Assembly: GCA_964059195.1 (NCBI GenBank)
Contig: CAXKWD010000005.1
Coordinates: 46,081,825-46,145,824, forward strand
Direction of reading: 5' to 3'
DNA length: 64,000 nucleotides
Source of the DNA: Ectobius pallidus
Lineage: Eukaryota > Arthropoda > Insecta > Blattodea > Ectobiidae
The notes under the pieces are model-generated. The model did no database searches. It saw only the letters and a list, made by a program, of their open reading frames with translations, and was not told the DNA's origin. Of the stretch, positions 8,839 to 18,003 are shown one piece after another; positions within the stretch are counted from its first letter, which is position 1, and every line of letters starts with the position of its first letter. Made by a program: the position numbers and the translations under genes.

Positions 8839-10161
8839 ATGTTTGCCGTGACAAAGTCAGAGTTCGACCTTTTCGAGAAGAGCCCTATTCAAACATCGGT
8901 GGTGGGAAATGTTACTACATTATGTAAAGCTATTACTCCCGTGGAACAGAGCGTTCTCGAATTCGTGGTTGCTGCAGACAGCGAACATTATACAGATTTA
9001 AATGTACAACTCATGGTGGAGGGAAAATTCGTTAAAAGCGACGGGGCAGATATAGGTGAAGGCGATAAGGTTACAGGAGTAAACAACTTGCTTCATTCAC
9101 TTTTCAGTCATCTTAGCGTTTCCTTGAACGGGACATCAATCACCCCTTCGGAGGATTTGTACAATTACAGGTCTTACCTTGAAACATTGTTTGCATACGG
9201 TGAGGATGCTTCTAAAACTCATCTGACAAACGGTTTTTGGTATGCCGATAAAGCTATCGAAGGTTTGACAGAACCTAAAGAACTGGCGACATTAAACGGA
9301 ACGTTGGGACCTAATGTTAAAAACGACGGTTGGACCGAAAGGTACAACAAGTCTAAGAATTCTAAAGTATTAGTCATGATAGGTAAACTACACGGTGATA
9401 TTTTCAATCTGTCTAAACTTTTACTGCCTGGAGTAAACATGCATATAAGACTTACGAAAGCAAAGAGAGAGTTTTATCTCTTGGGTGAAAACGACAATTC
9501 AAAAGTCTTCTTTAAGTTTCTCGATGCAGGTCTGTACGTGAGGAAAATTAAAGCTTCGCCCAGCATTCTACTAGCACACATTAAAACTCTAGAGAAAGGT
9601 CATAATGCTCACTAACCTATCACAAGGGTGGATTTGAAAACATTTACGTTTAGTTCAGGAGCAAGCTCCATTTCTATAGATAATGCATACATTGGTACTC
9701 TACCTATACGAGTTCTCTTCTCCATGGTGAAAAATTCTTCTTTCTCCGGCACAGTGGAGTCCAATCCCTACGAGTTTCGACATTTTGCTTTGAGTTCTTT
9801 TGCTTTGTACGTTAATGGACAACAGATTCCATCAGAAGGATTACACATTTCCACAGATCATGAGAAGACTACTACTCTAGCTTACGATACACTTTTTAAA
9901 GGTTCGGGGATCCATCATAGCAATAGCGGGATGCTAATCACTCACGACATGTATATAAATGGGTATTTCACACTGATGTATGATCTTACGCCTGATGTTT
10001 CGGCATCGCATGGTCATAGAAGTTTGCCCTGTAGTGGGAACATTAGAATAGAAGCAAAGTTCGATAAGGCTTTAGAACAAGCCATCACTTGTATCCTCTA
10101 CTCCGAATACGATAACTGTATCGAGATCACTAAAGATAGAAGAGTGATTACAGATTTTTAG
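8839..10161 (+). pseudogene. mcp: Major capsid protein (double jelly-roll, Polinton/adintovirus type), one internal stop
   Basis: The reading frame spans 441 codons, including a TAA at 9613-9615. The same frame continues without another stop to 10161. Before the stop are features of the Polinton capsid protein: an N-terminal FDLFEKSPIQTSV, a GVNNLLHSLFSHLSVSLNGT segment, then YNYRSYLETLFAYG. After it, residues such as FRHFALSSFALYVNGQQIP and YINGYFTLMYDLTPD follow, which are also typical. The protein would form the pseudo-hexameric capsomers of an icosahedral shell. The stop falls between the two jelly-roll halves, so translation should yield only the first part. The start at 8839 follows the promoter at 8794. 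Length is close to the family norm of roughly 450-600 residues, at the short end. Confidence 0.88.
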
Positions 10162-10165
10162 AATA

Positions 10166-10712
10166 ATGAATAGTAACCAAATAAACTATGCTTTACGTCA
10201 CGTAGAAACATTCGGTGGGGTTTACCCTAGCGATATGTTACCATCTGTTGTAACGCATAAACCTAAGATTTATGTCATTAACTTTGATCCTCATTAACTT
10301 TGATCCTCATTCTTCACCTGGTTCTCATTGGGTTGCCGTGCTTTTCAAAAATCAAAATTTTGCCTATTACTTTGATTCTTTTGGTCAACCACCCATCATT
10401 CCCGGGATAACAAAATTTATAAAACAAAACTCTATACAATGGCTGTACAACACTCAAAGACTACAAGGACCGACAACGGCAGTATGTGGACATTATGTCT
10501 GTTTGTTCACATACTTCACGAATAATGGATGGACGATGCAGGAGTTTGTAAACATGTTTACTACGTCTCCAGACATAGAGGTCGCCGCATCTTCCACAAA
10601 TTCCTTGGAACTCTCTGTGGAACGAGGAAGGGTGGAGGTCAGAGATGTTTTCCAGGACATGTGCATTGTAAGTATTTATCTACATGGATTTATTGTTAGC
10701 TTGGAAAAGTAG
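10166..10712 (+). pseudogene. Adenain-type cysteine protease, frameshifted by a 16-bp tandem duplication
   Basis: This is the maturation protease of the element. The catalytic His is in GSHWVAVLF, the acidic residue in YYFDSFG, and the Gln plus nucleophile Cys in LQGPTTAVCGHY. The Gln-to-Cys distance of seven residues equals that of adenovirus protease. The natural start is the ATG at 10166, five bases after the capsid stop. The first 37 or so codons are in one frame and the catalytic part in another. The cause is visible: TTAACTTTGATCCTCA occurs twice in tandem at 10278-10293 and 10294-10309. A GTAAGT donor at 10668 and a TTTCAG acceptor at 10737 suggest a 70-bp intron near the 3' end. If spliced, the gene would end shortly after, at about 10750. 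Confidence 0.9.
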
Positions 10713-10747
10713 GTTGTGCTTTACTTTCTGATTTCAGAACGAAAAGA

Positions 10748-10783
10748 TATAAAGCAGCTCGATTTCATCGGACTAGCTCAGTT
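10748..10783 (+). promoter_or_regulatory. TATA + Inr promoter of the last viral gene
   Basis: TATAAAG starts at 10748 and the initiator TCAGTT is at 10778-10783. The distance from the T of TATA to the Inr A (10780) is 32 bases. The first ATG downstream in the open frame is at 10828, giving a 48-base leader. Confidence 0.65.
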
Positions 10784-10827
10784 TCGTTGCAGTGTCTGGA
10801 ACGAGAGGTCCTCCTAGTTCTATCGTG

Positions 10828-11601
10828 ATGTCTTCATCATCAGAGACTACTACTACTAGCAAGAGCAAAACCAGCAAATGTAAAAAGGTATGTATATTCA
10901 TTACTCATATGCTTGTATTGTATTGTTTGTTTGTTTATTTGATTGTTTTGTTTTCAGGTTTCATCATCAGGCCCTGTATAAAATTAGATTTCTTACGGGT
11001 ATTGTTTTATGTGTTTCAGGTTTCGTCATCAGGATCTGTAAAGAAACAGAAGAAGATGATGATCGACAAGGTTGTGAAGGAAGCTGTGTCGGCAACACTT
11101 CCAAGAGTTGCTCCTACAGTGCTAGCCCGCAGAACCTACTTCCTCAACAACAGAAAAGACCGATACATCAGTTTCGGATTCTACTCCATTGTGAATTACA
11201 CTGGATGTGCGGAGATTGGAACTTCTAAAGGTGCTTGTGTTATTTTGTCGTCTTACCTCCTCTCTTCGTTCTTGTTACATTTACCTAAAATGTGTGAAAA
11301 TATGTGTTATTCTAAACATTATCTGTTTAAAGAAGACTCTTTCAAATTACAGACACGTAAAGACTTGAAAGAATGTGTGATGCAATACGATAGTGCTCGT
11401 ATTGTTTTACGTAATGATGACATTACTTACCTCGTTATGAATTCTATCATAATAAATGACATTATGAATAAGTTTGTACTAATGCAAAGCGAAGTGTTTA
11501 ACTATATAAACAACAAACAAAGTGTTCCTGCAAGTTGTGAAATTCTGTCTTTATTAGACATGGTTAGCGATGAAATAAATCATTCAGCTCTATTACTGTG
11601 A
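10828..11601 (+). CDS. Spliced 3' viral gene of unknown function
   Basis: The ATG at 10828 starts a Ser/Thr/Lys-rich segment that ends at a donor (AAAAAG|GTATGT, GT at 10888). Acceptors follow at 10957 (TTTTCAG) and 11019 (GTTTCAG). Using 11019 removes 132 bases, a multiple of three, in phase 0. Without splicing the frame is still open and the intron encodes a very hydrophobic run (residues like LVLYCLFVYLIVLFSG). The exon after 11020 begins basic, then carries RRTYFLNNRKDRYISFGFY and a roughly 150-residue helical-looking tail with several Cys. I recognise no family. It occupies the last position of the element and has its own promoter. A GTG at 10792 could extend the frame but is unlikely as a eukaryotic start. 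Confidence 0.6.
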   Translation: MSSSSETTTTSKSKTSKCKKVCIFITHMLVLYCLFVYLIVLFSGFIIRPCIKLDFLRVLFYVFQVSSSGSVKKQKKMMIDKVVKEAVSATLPRVAPTVLARRTYFLNNRKDRYISFGFYSIVNYTGCAEIGTSKGACVILSSYLLSSFLLHLPKMCENMCYSKHYLFKEDSFKLQTRKDLKECVMQYDSARIVLRNDDITYLVMNSIIINDIMNKFVLMQSEVFNYINNKQSVPASCEILSLLDMVSDEINHSALLL

Positions 11602-11929
11602 AGCCATTTGTTTATACACTTTATTTCATAGGAGCGTGACAACCTTATGTTACGGGATACGGTTGTGACGTTCTGAAATGAAACTATAACCTTAAGCAAT
11701 TCCTATTCCTTACAAAGTCATTTCACTTAGTCGATAGTAATAGTAACAGTGTTCATCCGGAAGAAGAAAGGATGCTGAAAGGAAGAAGAATTGGTTATGT
11801 AAGTATAAACCTATTTTATCTTTTCATAACTATCATGTGCCCTTGCGCAATATTGTACGTATGTCACTATTACACTATCTAGCTATAATAGCGTCACGTT
11901 GGTGCATGCTGTGACATGTTTCAATTCTA
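11602..11929. other. Noncoding right flank of the viral element
   Basis: No credible open frame. It contains a TGACGT site at 11666, a CGTCACGT stretch near 11891, and a possible splice donor (GTAAGT near 11798). No inverted match to the left flank was found. Confidence 0.5.
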
Positions 11930-12430
11930 ACCCCATGACGTCATAGAGCAAAGGACCTAAGTATGGGTGGGGGGCGGCCGTAGGTATGAACCAGGGAATA
12001 CAATAGCGCGTAAGAGCGTATCCCTTTGTTTGAAAAATTCCTATGACGTCATGGAGCAAAGGACCTAAGTGGGCGTCGGGGGGGGAGGCGTCGGATGGCA
12101 TAAGGTCCTAACGTTAAAACGGGGCGTCTGGAGGAGAAGGGGTTATCACAGGATGAAAAGGCGTCTCTCCCTGTTTCGAAACGTGTATAATAGCGTCCAA
12201 ACCATACCCATGACGTCATTTGCCAAAAGGGCACAACTAGGGCGTCGGGGGCGGCGTCGGAACACCATAGGACGAAAGGGCACAACGCGCGCTTTCATAT
12301 GATACCCATGACGTCTTTTTGCCAAAAGGGCACAACTAGGGCGTCGGGGGCGGCGTCGGAACACCATAGGACGAAAGGGCACAACGCGCGCTTTCATATG
12401 ATACCCATGACGTCATGGCGTCGCGACGCT
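11930..12430. repeat. GC-rich minisatellite with TGACGTCA palindromes
   Basis: Units begin with CCCATGACGTCA or similar at about 11934, 12042, 12207, 12305 and 12404. The last three are 98 and 99 bp apart and nearly identical, each containing GGGCACAACTAGGGCGTCGG and CACAACGCGCGCTTTCATA. The first two units are diverged. The region is much richer in G and C than its surroundings, and apparent open frames here arise from the repeat. Confidence 0.8.
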
Positions 12431-12492
12431 GGGGGCGGCGTCGGTTGGCGGCCATTTTGGAATATATATACACCCTTACTACTGATGTCTAA

Positions 12493-12753
12493 AGCGTAGA
12501 AAGTGAAATATTCACAGCAGAGCCAAGTGTTGCTGAGCCAACTCTAACAGAAGTAGAAACTATTTTAGGTAAACTAAAAACACACAAATCTCCAGGCGTT
12601 GACGAATTTCCAGTAAAATCTATTAAGGAAGGTGGGGATGGATTAAACTCATACATCCAAAAACTCATTCTTATGATCTTGAGAAAGGAAGAAGTGCCAA
12701 AGGACTGGAAAGAACCTATTACACTAGCGTACAAAATTAAAGAAAAAACCTAA
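12493..12753 (+). pseudogene. Fragment of a non-LTR reverse transcriptase
   Basis: The frame 12493-12753 encodes the N-terminal palm/finger part of a LINE reverse transcriptase. It includes LKTHKSPGVDEFPVK (the conserved K-x-PG-x-D block) followed by a segment ending VPKDWKEPI. It stops at TAA 12751 before any catalytic motif, so both ends are missing. It lies immediately right of the viral repeats and may mark the host side of that junction. The LINE clade cannot be fixed from this short piece. Confidence 0.7.
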
Positions 12754-12948
12754 ATTTCATCTCTGGTTGTTTATTTTGCCAAAAAACAGTATAAACAGAT
12801 GATAGTAACGTAAAAACAATATGGATAATGAAGAAAGTAAACTGTTGCAACGTTTATGCATACCAGTAAAACAAAACGCCCTATGTTTTTTTCCTTGCAC
12901 ACGTAAAGACTTTCACACACATCCAGAAAAAAAAAAACGATAATGTGC

Positions 12949-13935
12949 TCAGTATGAGGCGTGACCACTTCTGGAAGCAGCCCACGCCTCACAATGGCGT
13001 GGCATGCTGTGAATAATGCCATCAATCTCATTTTGAGGCAATAACGCCCATTCTTCCTGCAGAGTAGCTCACAAGGCCTGGAGAGTGGTTGGTGGATGTT
13101 CACGTGAAGCAAGTCGTCTCCCTAGTGCATTCCAGACATACTCTATAGAATTCAAATCGGGAGAGCGAGCAGGCCAATTCATGCGTACGATATCTTCAGT
13201 TCCCAAGAAAACATCCACCACCTGTGCTCTATGAGTACGAGCATTACCATCCATCAATACGAAGTCTGGGCCCACAACACCTCCAAAAAACTGCACATGA
13301 GGTGCCAAGATCTCGTCACGATACCTGACAGCAATTAAACCTTTCCCGTTTACCCGTACAACTTCATGTTGAGGTGTTCGGGTAGTCAACAGAATTCCTG
13401 CCCATACCATTATTGATCCACCTCCATATCGGTCTCTTTCCACAATTTTTGCGTCCCGAAATCGTGTTCCAGGTTCTCTCCAGATGCGAATCCGTCGAAA
13501 ATAATTTTCAAGACAAGATCTGAACTCATCTGTAAAGAGAACATTGACCCACTGTTCGACCATCCAGTTGTCATGTTGATGACTCCACTCTAGACGTACT
13601 CTTCTCTCAATACGCGTCAGGGTTACACATATAGCAGGTCTCCGACAATAAAGGCCTCTTTGCCGAAGCCTTCTGTACACTGTTTGCCTCGATACAACTG
13701 TTCCAGTGGATGCTGTGAGGTCAGATGCCAGTTGTCGTGCAGTACTACGGCGGTACCGTCGTGCCCTTACAGCCAAATCACGGTCCTCTCTTTCTGATGT
13801 CACTCTTGGTCGTCCTTGCCCTGGTCTTCGGGATACATTTTCGAACTGTAGAAACTGTTGCCACAACCGAGAAACAGCAGAACGATTCACATTAAGCCAT
13901 CTGGCCACATCAGCTTGAGACTGTTCTGCTTCCAT
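12949..13935 (-). pseudogene. Tc1-like (IS630/Tc1/mariner) transposase, truncated and with a stop
   Basis: This cut-and-paste transposase belongs to the Tc1 group common in insects. Read leftward, it begins within the helix-turn-helix (SQADVARWLNVNRSAVSRLW), then has the GRPR hook (RRPGQGRPRV), a second HTH (TVSRQTVYRRL-type), and the DDE core. The core shows Asp in LFTDEF, Asp in LMDGNARTH and Glu in SPDLNSIEYVWNALGR. A TGA at 13069-13071 interrupts the frame about 40 codons before its natural end at 12949. Roughly 20 N-terminal residues and the 5' inverted repeat are missing, where it abuts a retrotransposon at about 13,940. No inverted repeat was identified on the other side. Confidence 0.85.
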
Positions 13936-13946
13936 TATTTCTGCTC

Positions 13947-16775
13947 CTATTCCCTATTTTTCCCTATTCGGGGGTCCCACATTGTTGTGACATACGCCCA
14001 TCTGTCCTGCTTGAATCTTGCTGCATGACCTCCCCACTTCCACTTCAGTGGCCATGCCTGTCTCGCCACATCCTGCATTTTCGTCTTCCTTCTGAGTTCT
14101 TCATTGGTCACTCTATTGCACAACTTGATGTTGAGGATCCGCCTTTCCATCTTCCGTTGACATTTCTGTAGTAGTTCTGTCTCTCTTTGTGTATATGCCC
14201 ATGTCTGGCATCCGTAGATTAGCACTGGTATGACGCAACTTTCTAGTATTTCTATTTTTGTCTTCTGCTTGAGAGATCTGTCTTGAAATACAAACTTCAG
14301 ACTCCAGAATTTACCCCATGCCGTGGGCACTCTTCTTCTAATTTCCTTCTCTACTCTCTTTGTCAATGATATTGACTTGCCTAGGTAGGTATATTCGTCG
14401 GTGTAATCAATTGTTGTTCCATTCAATGGTATTGCTGCTTGGCCTGAAAGTGACATTAACTTATTTTTTCCGGGGTTCATTTTTAGTCCCACTTGTTCGC
14501 TTTTCCCGCTTAAGTCTTTCAGCATGTATTCCATCTCTTTTCCAGTTTTTGCGAATAACACAATGTCGTCTGCGAAGCGTAAGTTTGTGAGTCTTTTCCC
14601 GTTTATGTTTAAGCCATATCTTTTCTTTTCCCAATCCAGTTTTCTGAACAGGCATGTGAACAGGCATGTGAACAGGCATGTGAACAATTTTGGCGAGATC
14701 GGGTCACCTTGTTTAACGCCTCTTTCTATCTTGAATGGCGTGCCTTCTATCTCTGTTCTAACTTTGGCGGTGCTGTTTGTGTATAATTTTCCTATAAGTC
14801 TTGTGTACTTGTTATCTACGCCAATAGCTTTCAAGGAGTTCAAAACACTCGTGTGTTCCACTGTATCAAATGCTTTTCTGTAGTCCACAAACGCAATGTG
14901 TATCTGTATGTTGTATTCTTCTGCTTTTTCTAGGATTTGATTCACTGATTGGAGGTGATCAATTGTACTGTAGTTAGCGCGAAATCCAGCTTGTTCCGGA
15001 GATTGGTTTTCATCAAAGATTTTAGTAAGCCTTTTGGTGAGAATCTTAGTGAATACTTTATACAAATTGGATAATAAACTGATGGGCCGATAGTTGTTCA
15101 GGTCATCCCTGCTTCCTTTCTTATGCAGCAGAATTACTGTACTCTGCTGCCATTGTTGTGGTAATTCCTCTGTTTGTGGTATGTGATTGAATAGCGAGGT
15201 CGTTGCAGTTACTAGGGATTCACCTCCCCATTTCAGGAATTCATTTAGAATCCCGTCCTCACCGGGGGATTTCCCAGATATTAATTCTTTTATAGCTTGT
15301 GTTACTTCTTCTTTGAGTATCGGTGGCGCCGTCTCATCTCCGATTACAGGGAGTTCATCGTTTCGTTGCGCAGTACTCTTATAAAGTTCCTTAAAGTAGT
15401 CAGTGGCTGCTGAGTTAATGTCCTTTCTATTCGCTATTCTTTTTCCTCTGTCCCCTTTTACGCCCAACATCCAGTGTTTCCCTTCATTTATTTATCTTTT
15501 TATTTTCTTGACCGATCTCGATGTGGTTGCGATGTGTCTGGCTATGTTCGAGTTGTATTCGCGTAGGTTTTTTCTTATTTTTCTTTTGGTTAAGTTGTTA
15601 AGTTTTACGAACTCGATTTTGTTCTTCGTGGACATGTGCATGGTAGCTTTCTTCTGTTCTCTTTCTTCAATCAGTTTAATTGTTTTCTCACTTAATTTAT
15701 GTTTGTTCCTTATTTTTCTTTCTGATGCTGCTCTGCTTTCTGAGGTTAGTTCCGCCGCCGTTAGGATATCTGATTGTAGTGCATTGTATATTTCCTGTAC
15801 ATTAGTTTCCGGTTCTCGTTTCCTCTGCTCCAGTGCTTGTTGTAGCATTAATCTATACGTTTCCTTCTCGACGTTTTCGGCCTTGGGTTTACGTGTTGTT
15901 TTGACGAATCTTCTGGTTTTCTTTACTCGAAATTTTGTGCGAATCAGCCTGTGATCTGTATCGAACTTCAGTTCATTTGTCGCTTGAATGTCCTCTATGT
16001 CCCTTAGGTTGTTACTCAGAATGTAGTCTATTTCATTCTTCGTCTTCCCGTCCGGGGATCTCCAAGCCCACCTTGCATCTGGATGCTTCTTACAGAATGT
16101 ATTAGCTATTTTCAGGTTGTTTTCTTGTGCGAATTGCACTAATCTTTCACCGCGTTCATTTATTGTCTTATAACCATATGGACCTACTGCTTCCTCTTCC
16201 ATGCTGCTTCTGTTTCCCACCTTACTGTTGAAATCGCCTATTACGAATAGTCTGTCTTTTTTGTATTATGCTATAGTTCTCACTAGGGTATCGTAGAACT
16301 CTTCTATTTCATCCTCTGTATACGCTTCGGTTGGCGCATAAATTTGGATAATTGTGATATCGATGCCTTTCACATTTAATACAGCAACTGCTATTCTATC
16401 ATTTATTCCTCTTAACTCCCGGATGCAGCTTTTGAACTCTTTGCGTATAAGGAATCCTACTCCTCTCTGCCCTTTCACTTCCCCAATGTAATGCAGTATG
16501 TTTCCGTTCGATTTTTCTATTATGGCTTCGCCTTCTTTCCTCACCTCGCTTAAACCTATTATTCTGAATTTTATTTCTTCAAGTGCATTGTCCAATTCGA
16601 GTTCTCTTTCCGGTGATCTTAGTGTTCTTACATTCAGAGAGCCTATAATTATGTTTTCTTCAGTGGTTTCGTTTCTCCTTTTGGAGGTTCTGGGTTTGGA
16701 TTCGTCTCTTCTTGTGTTTTCGGTTTCGCATATGACTACAAGTTTTTTGTATAATTTTTGTCCACGTGTGACCAT
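13947..16775 (-). pseudogene. Endonuclease-reverse transcriptase of RTE-like element
   Basis: The endonuclease part begins NIIIGSLNVRTLRS and includes the Glu motif GLSEVRKEGE, a QIYAPTEAY strand, VIGDFNSKVG and the final DTDHRLIRTKF. The reverse transcriptase has KSPGEDGILNEF, NNYRPISLLSNLYKVFTKI, the catalytic Asp in FVDYRKAFDTV, GVKQGDPISPKLFT and the catalytic FADDIVLF. Two stop codons inactivate the copy. A 12-base triplication inserts a repeated Leu-Phe-Thr-Cys motif just after the QGDPISP motif. The low lesion count suggests a relatively recent insertion. Confidence 0.85.
14647..14682. repeat. 12-bp triplication inside the reverse transcriptase
   Basis: AACAGGCATGTG is present three times in tandem plus four bases of a fourth copy. 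Because the unit is a multiple of three, the reading frame is kept and the protein gains repeats of Leu-Phe-Thr-Cys between the QGDPISP and FADD motifs. Confidence 0.9.
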
Positions 16776-17040
16776 TTTCCGTTTATCCTTATTTTCTGGA
16801 AGTCTATTTTCACTTCGTTCCCTTTTTCTCGTTCAACCTTCGCCTGTTGACGTATCACAGCTTGAATTTGTCTCTCTTCTCTCGTTATGTCGTCTTCTAT
16901 GTAACAGTCTGTTCCTGCGAGTTTATTTTTATTTTTCATTGCCGCGATCTTGTCTTCGTAGCTTTTCAGCTTTACCCAAGTTAGTTTTCTACCTTTCCAA
17001 TCTTTCCCTATGTATCGAGCTAGCTCAAAACCGGCTATAG

Positions 17041-17360
17041 TAAGGGTATTTAAAACACGGAGGATGAAATGGGCTGGAAGTGTTGCGCGCATGGGGGAGG
17101 AAAGACATATGTCAAAAGTATTGACTGGGAGATCTGAAGGGAAAAGACCACGTGGAAGATCTAGACGTAGGTGGGAGGACAATATTAGGATGGATTTTAG
17201 GGAAGTAGGATTTGCGAGGGATGATTGGATGGAGTTAGTACATAATAGGGTTGAATGGCGGGCTCAGGTAAGTGCGGCAATAAACCGTCGGATTCCTTAA
17301 AATAGATAATATTTGTTTAGCCTGCTGAGGAATTGTCTATTGTCATTGAGTAAGTAAATA
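17041..17360 (+). mobile_element. 3' end of another non-LTR retrotransposon
   Basis: The frame up to the TAA near 17300 encodes TRRMKWAGSVARMGEERH, GKRPRGRSRRRWEDNI and a final WRAQVSAAINRRIP. This C-terminal signature is very common for insect LINE proteins (RRxRWAGHVARM, GKRPxGRPRRRWED). It is followed by a short 3' UTR ending in CTATTGTCATTGAGTAAGTA and a degenerate four-base repeat. Everything upstream of these 80 residues is missing, the usual 5' truncation. The same 3' end recurs near 32,070 and 38,275. Confidence 0.8.
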
Positions 17361-17394
17361 AGTGAGTTAGTCCAAACAATATTTGTAAATTATG

Positions 17395-17540
17395 AAAACA
17401 GACGGATTCACCACTCTAGCGTACGGTATGCTTTCGCTCTATTCACCCAGCGATCCCCGGTTCTATTCCTGATCGGGACAGAATTCCTAGGTGGGGTTAT
17501 TTCCCGTAAGACGAATGTCGGGAAAATTTTGGAGTTTTCT
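17395..17540 (+). mobile_element. tRNA-derived SINE-like fragment
   Basis: A box-B-like sequence (CCCGGTTCTATTCCTGATCG, positions about 17456-17475) follows a degenerate box-A-like GCGTACGGTATGCTTTCGC. Downstream is GACAGAATTCCTAGG, similar in style to tails of insect tRNA-derived SINEs. It cannot fold as an intact tRNA gene as far as I can see. Confidence 0.4.
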
Positions 17541-18003
17541 ATGTAGTTTCCTTTCTTCGTCCATTCCTCTGACATGGGCTACTTTCTTTCTCTCTGCCTG
17601 TCTTCCTTTCTTTCTTTATTTCTTCCTTTCTTTCTCGCGCACTCTACTTTCTTTTTTGTTACTTTCTTTCTCCCAAGACGTAAATATCAGATCAATTTTT
17701 CCAAGTTCTCTAAGACAATGTTTTGCTTGAACGATGTAGCAGACTTAAGGTTCTTTTATTTTCAAAGGAACAAAGACAAACTCTTTAAAGTGTGTAATAT
17801 TTTTATTTTATAAAATTACATTACAAACGTTCTGACCCTACTAAATTTCTGCGTGATTCTAGTTACAGACCTCTTATCAGCATCGCTTATATATCTTACT
17901 CCATTCATTATCCAAACATACAAGTTTTCCATTCCTTATACAGAGAGATAATTTTTGCGATGTGCCGAACGCACGGCCCGTCGGTAAAGGCTAAAGTACA
18001 TAA
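17541..18003. other. Pyrimidine tract and unassigned sequence
   Basis: Positions about 17545-17680 are rich in CTTT and TTCC repeats. The open frames across it (all Phe, Leu and Ser) are artefacts of this tract. The rest up to about 18,003 shows nothing recognisable. Confidence 0.6.

Larger units (their letters stand above)
1..12430 (+). mobile_element. Endogenous adintovirus / Polinton-type DNA virus, nearly complete
   Basis: Eleven co-directional genes between about 0.96 and 11.6 kb include the hallmark set of Polintons/adintoviruses: protein-primed PolB, packaging ATPase, retroviral-type integrase, double-jelly-roll-type capsid protein and adenain-like protease. Genes are packed with few or no spacer bases, unlike host DNA. 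The outer limits are uncertain. The left side begins inside repeats at the window edge. The right side probably ends near a GC-rich minisatellite that stops by 12,430. No terminal inverted repeat or target duplication could be matched by eye. Four lesions mark this as a non-functional integrated copy, but most genes are open, so it is fairly young compared with the decayed transposons to its right. Naming it adintovirus rather than Polinton is inference, because the two groups intergrade. Confidence 0.9.
13947..17040 (-). mobile_element. RTE-like non-LTR retrotransposon, truncated at both ends
   Basis: One frame spans 16775 down to 13947 with only two in-frame stops (at 16264-16266 and 15492-15494). 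An upstream segment (17040-16736) is in another frame. Order in the sense direction is a charged N-terminal segment, APE-type endonuclease, linker and reverse transcriptase. The protein stops at WDPRIGKNRE, short of the usual C-terminus of such elements, exactly where the Tc1-like transposase begins. The 5' side abuts an opposite-strand LINE tail near 17,040. The RTE-like assignment rests on the endonuclease and reverse transcriptase style, not on a tree. Confidence 0.85.

Noticed and set aside
11930..12430. CRISPR-like array
   Set aside because: Units are contiguous and wholly similar with no unique spacers, and the organism is eukaryotic.
11883..12499. Overlapping open frames on both strands
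   Set aside because: They arise from the GC-rich 98-bp repeats and share repeated peptides.
17491..17813. Phe/Leu/Ser-rich open frames
   Set aside because: Low-complexity pyrimidine tract, not coding.
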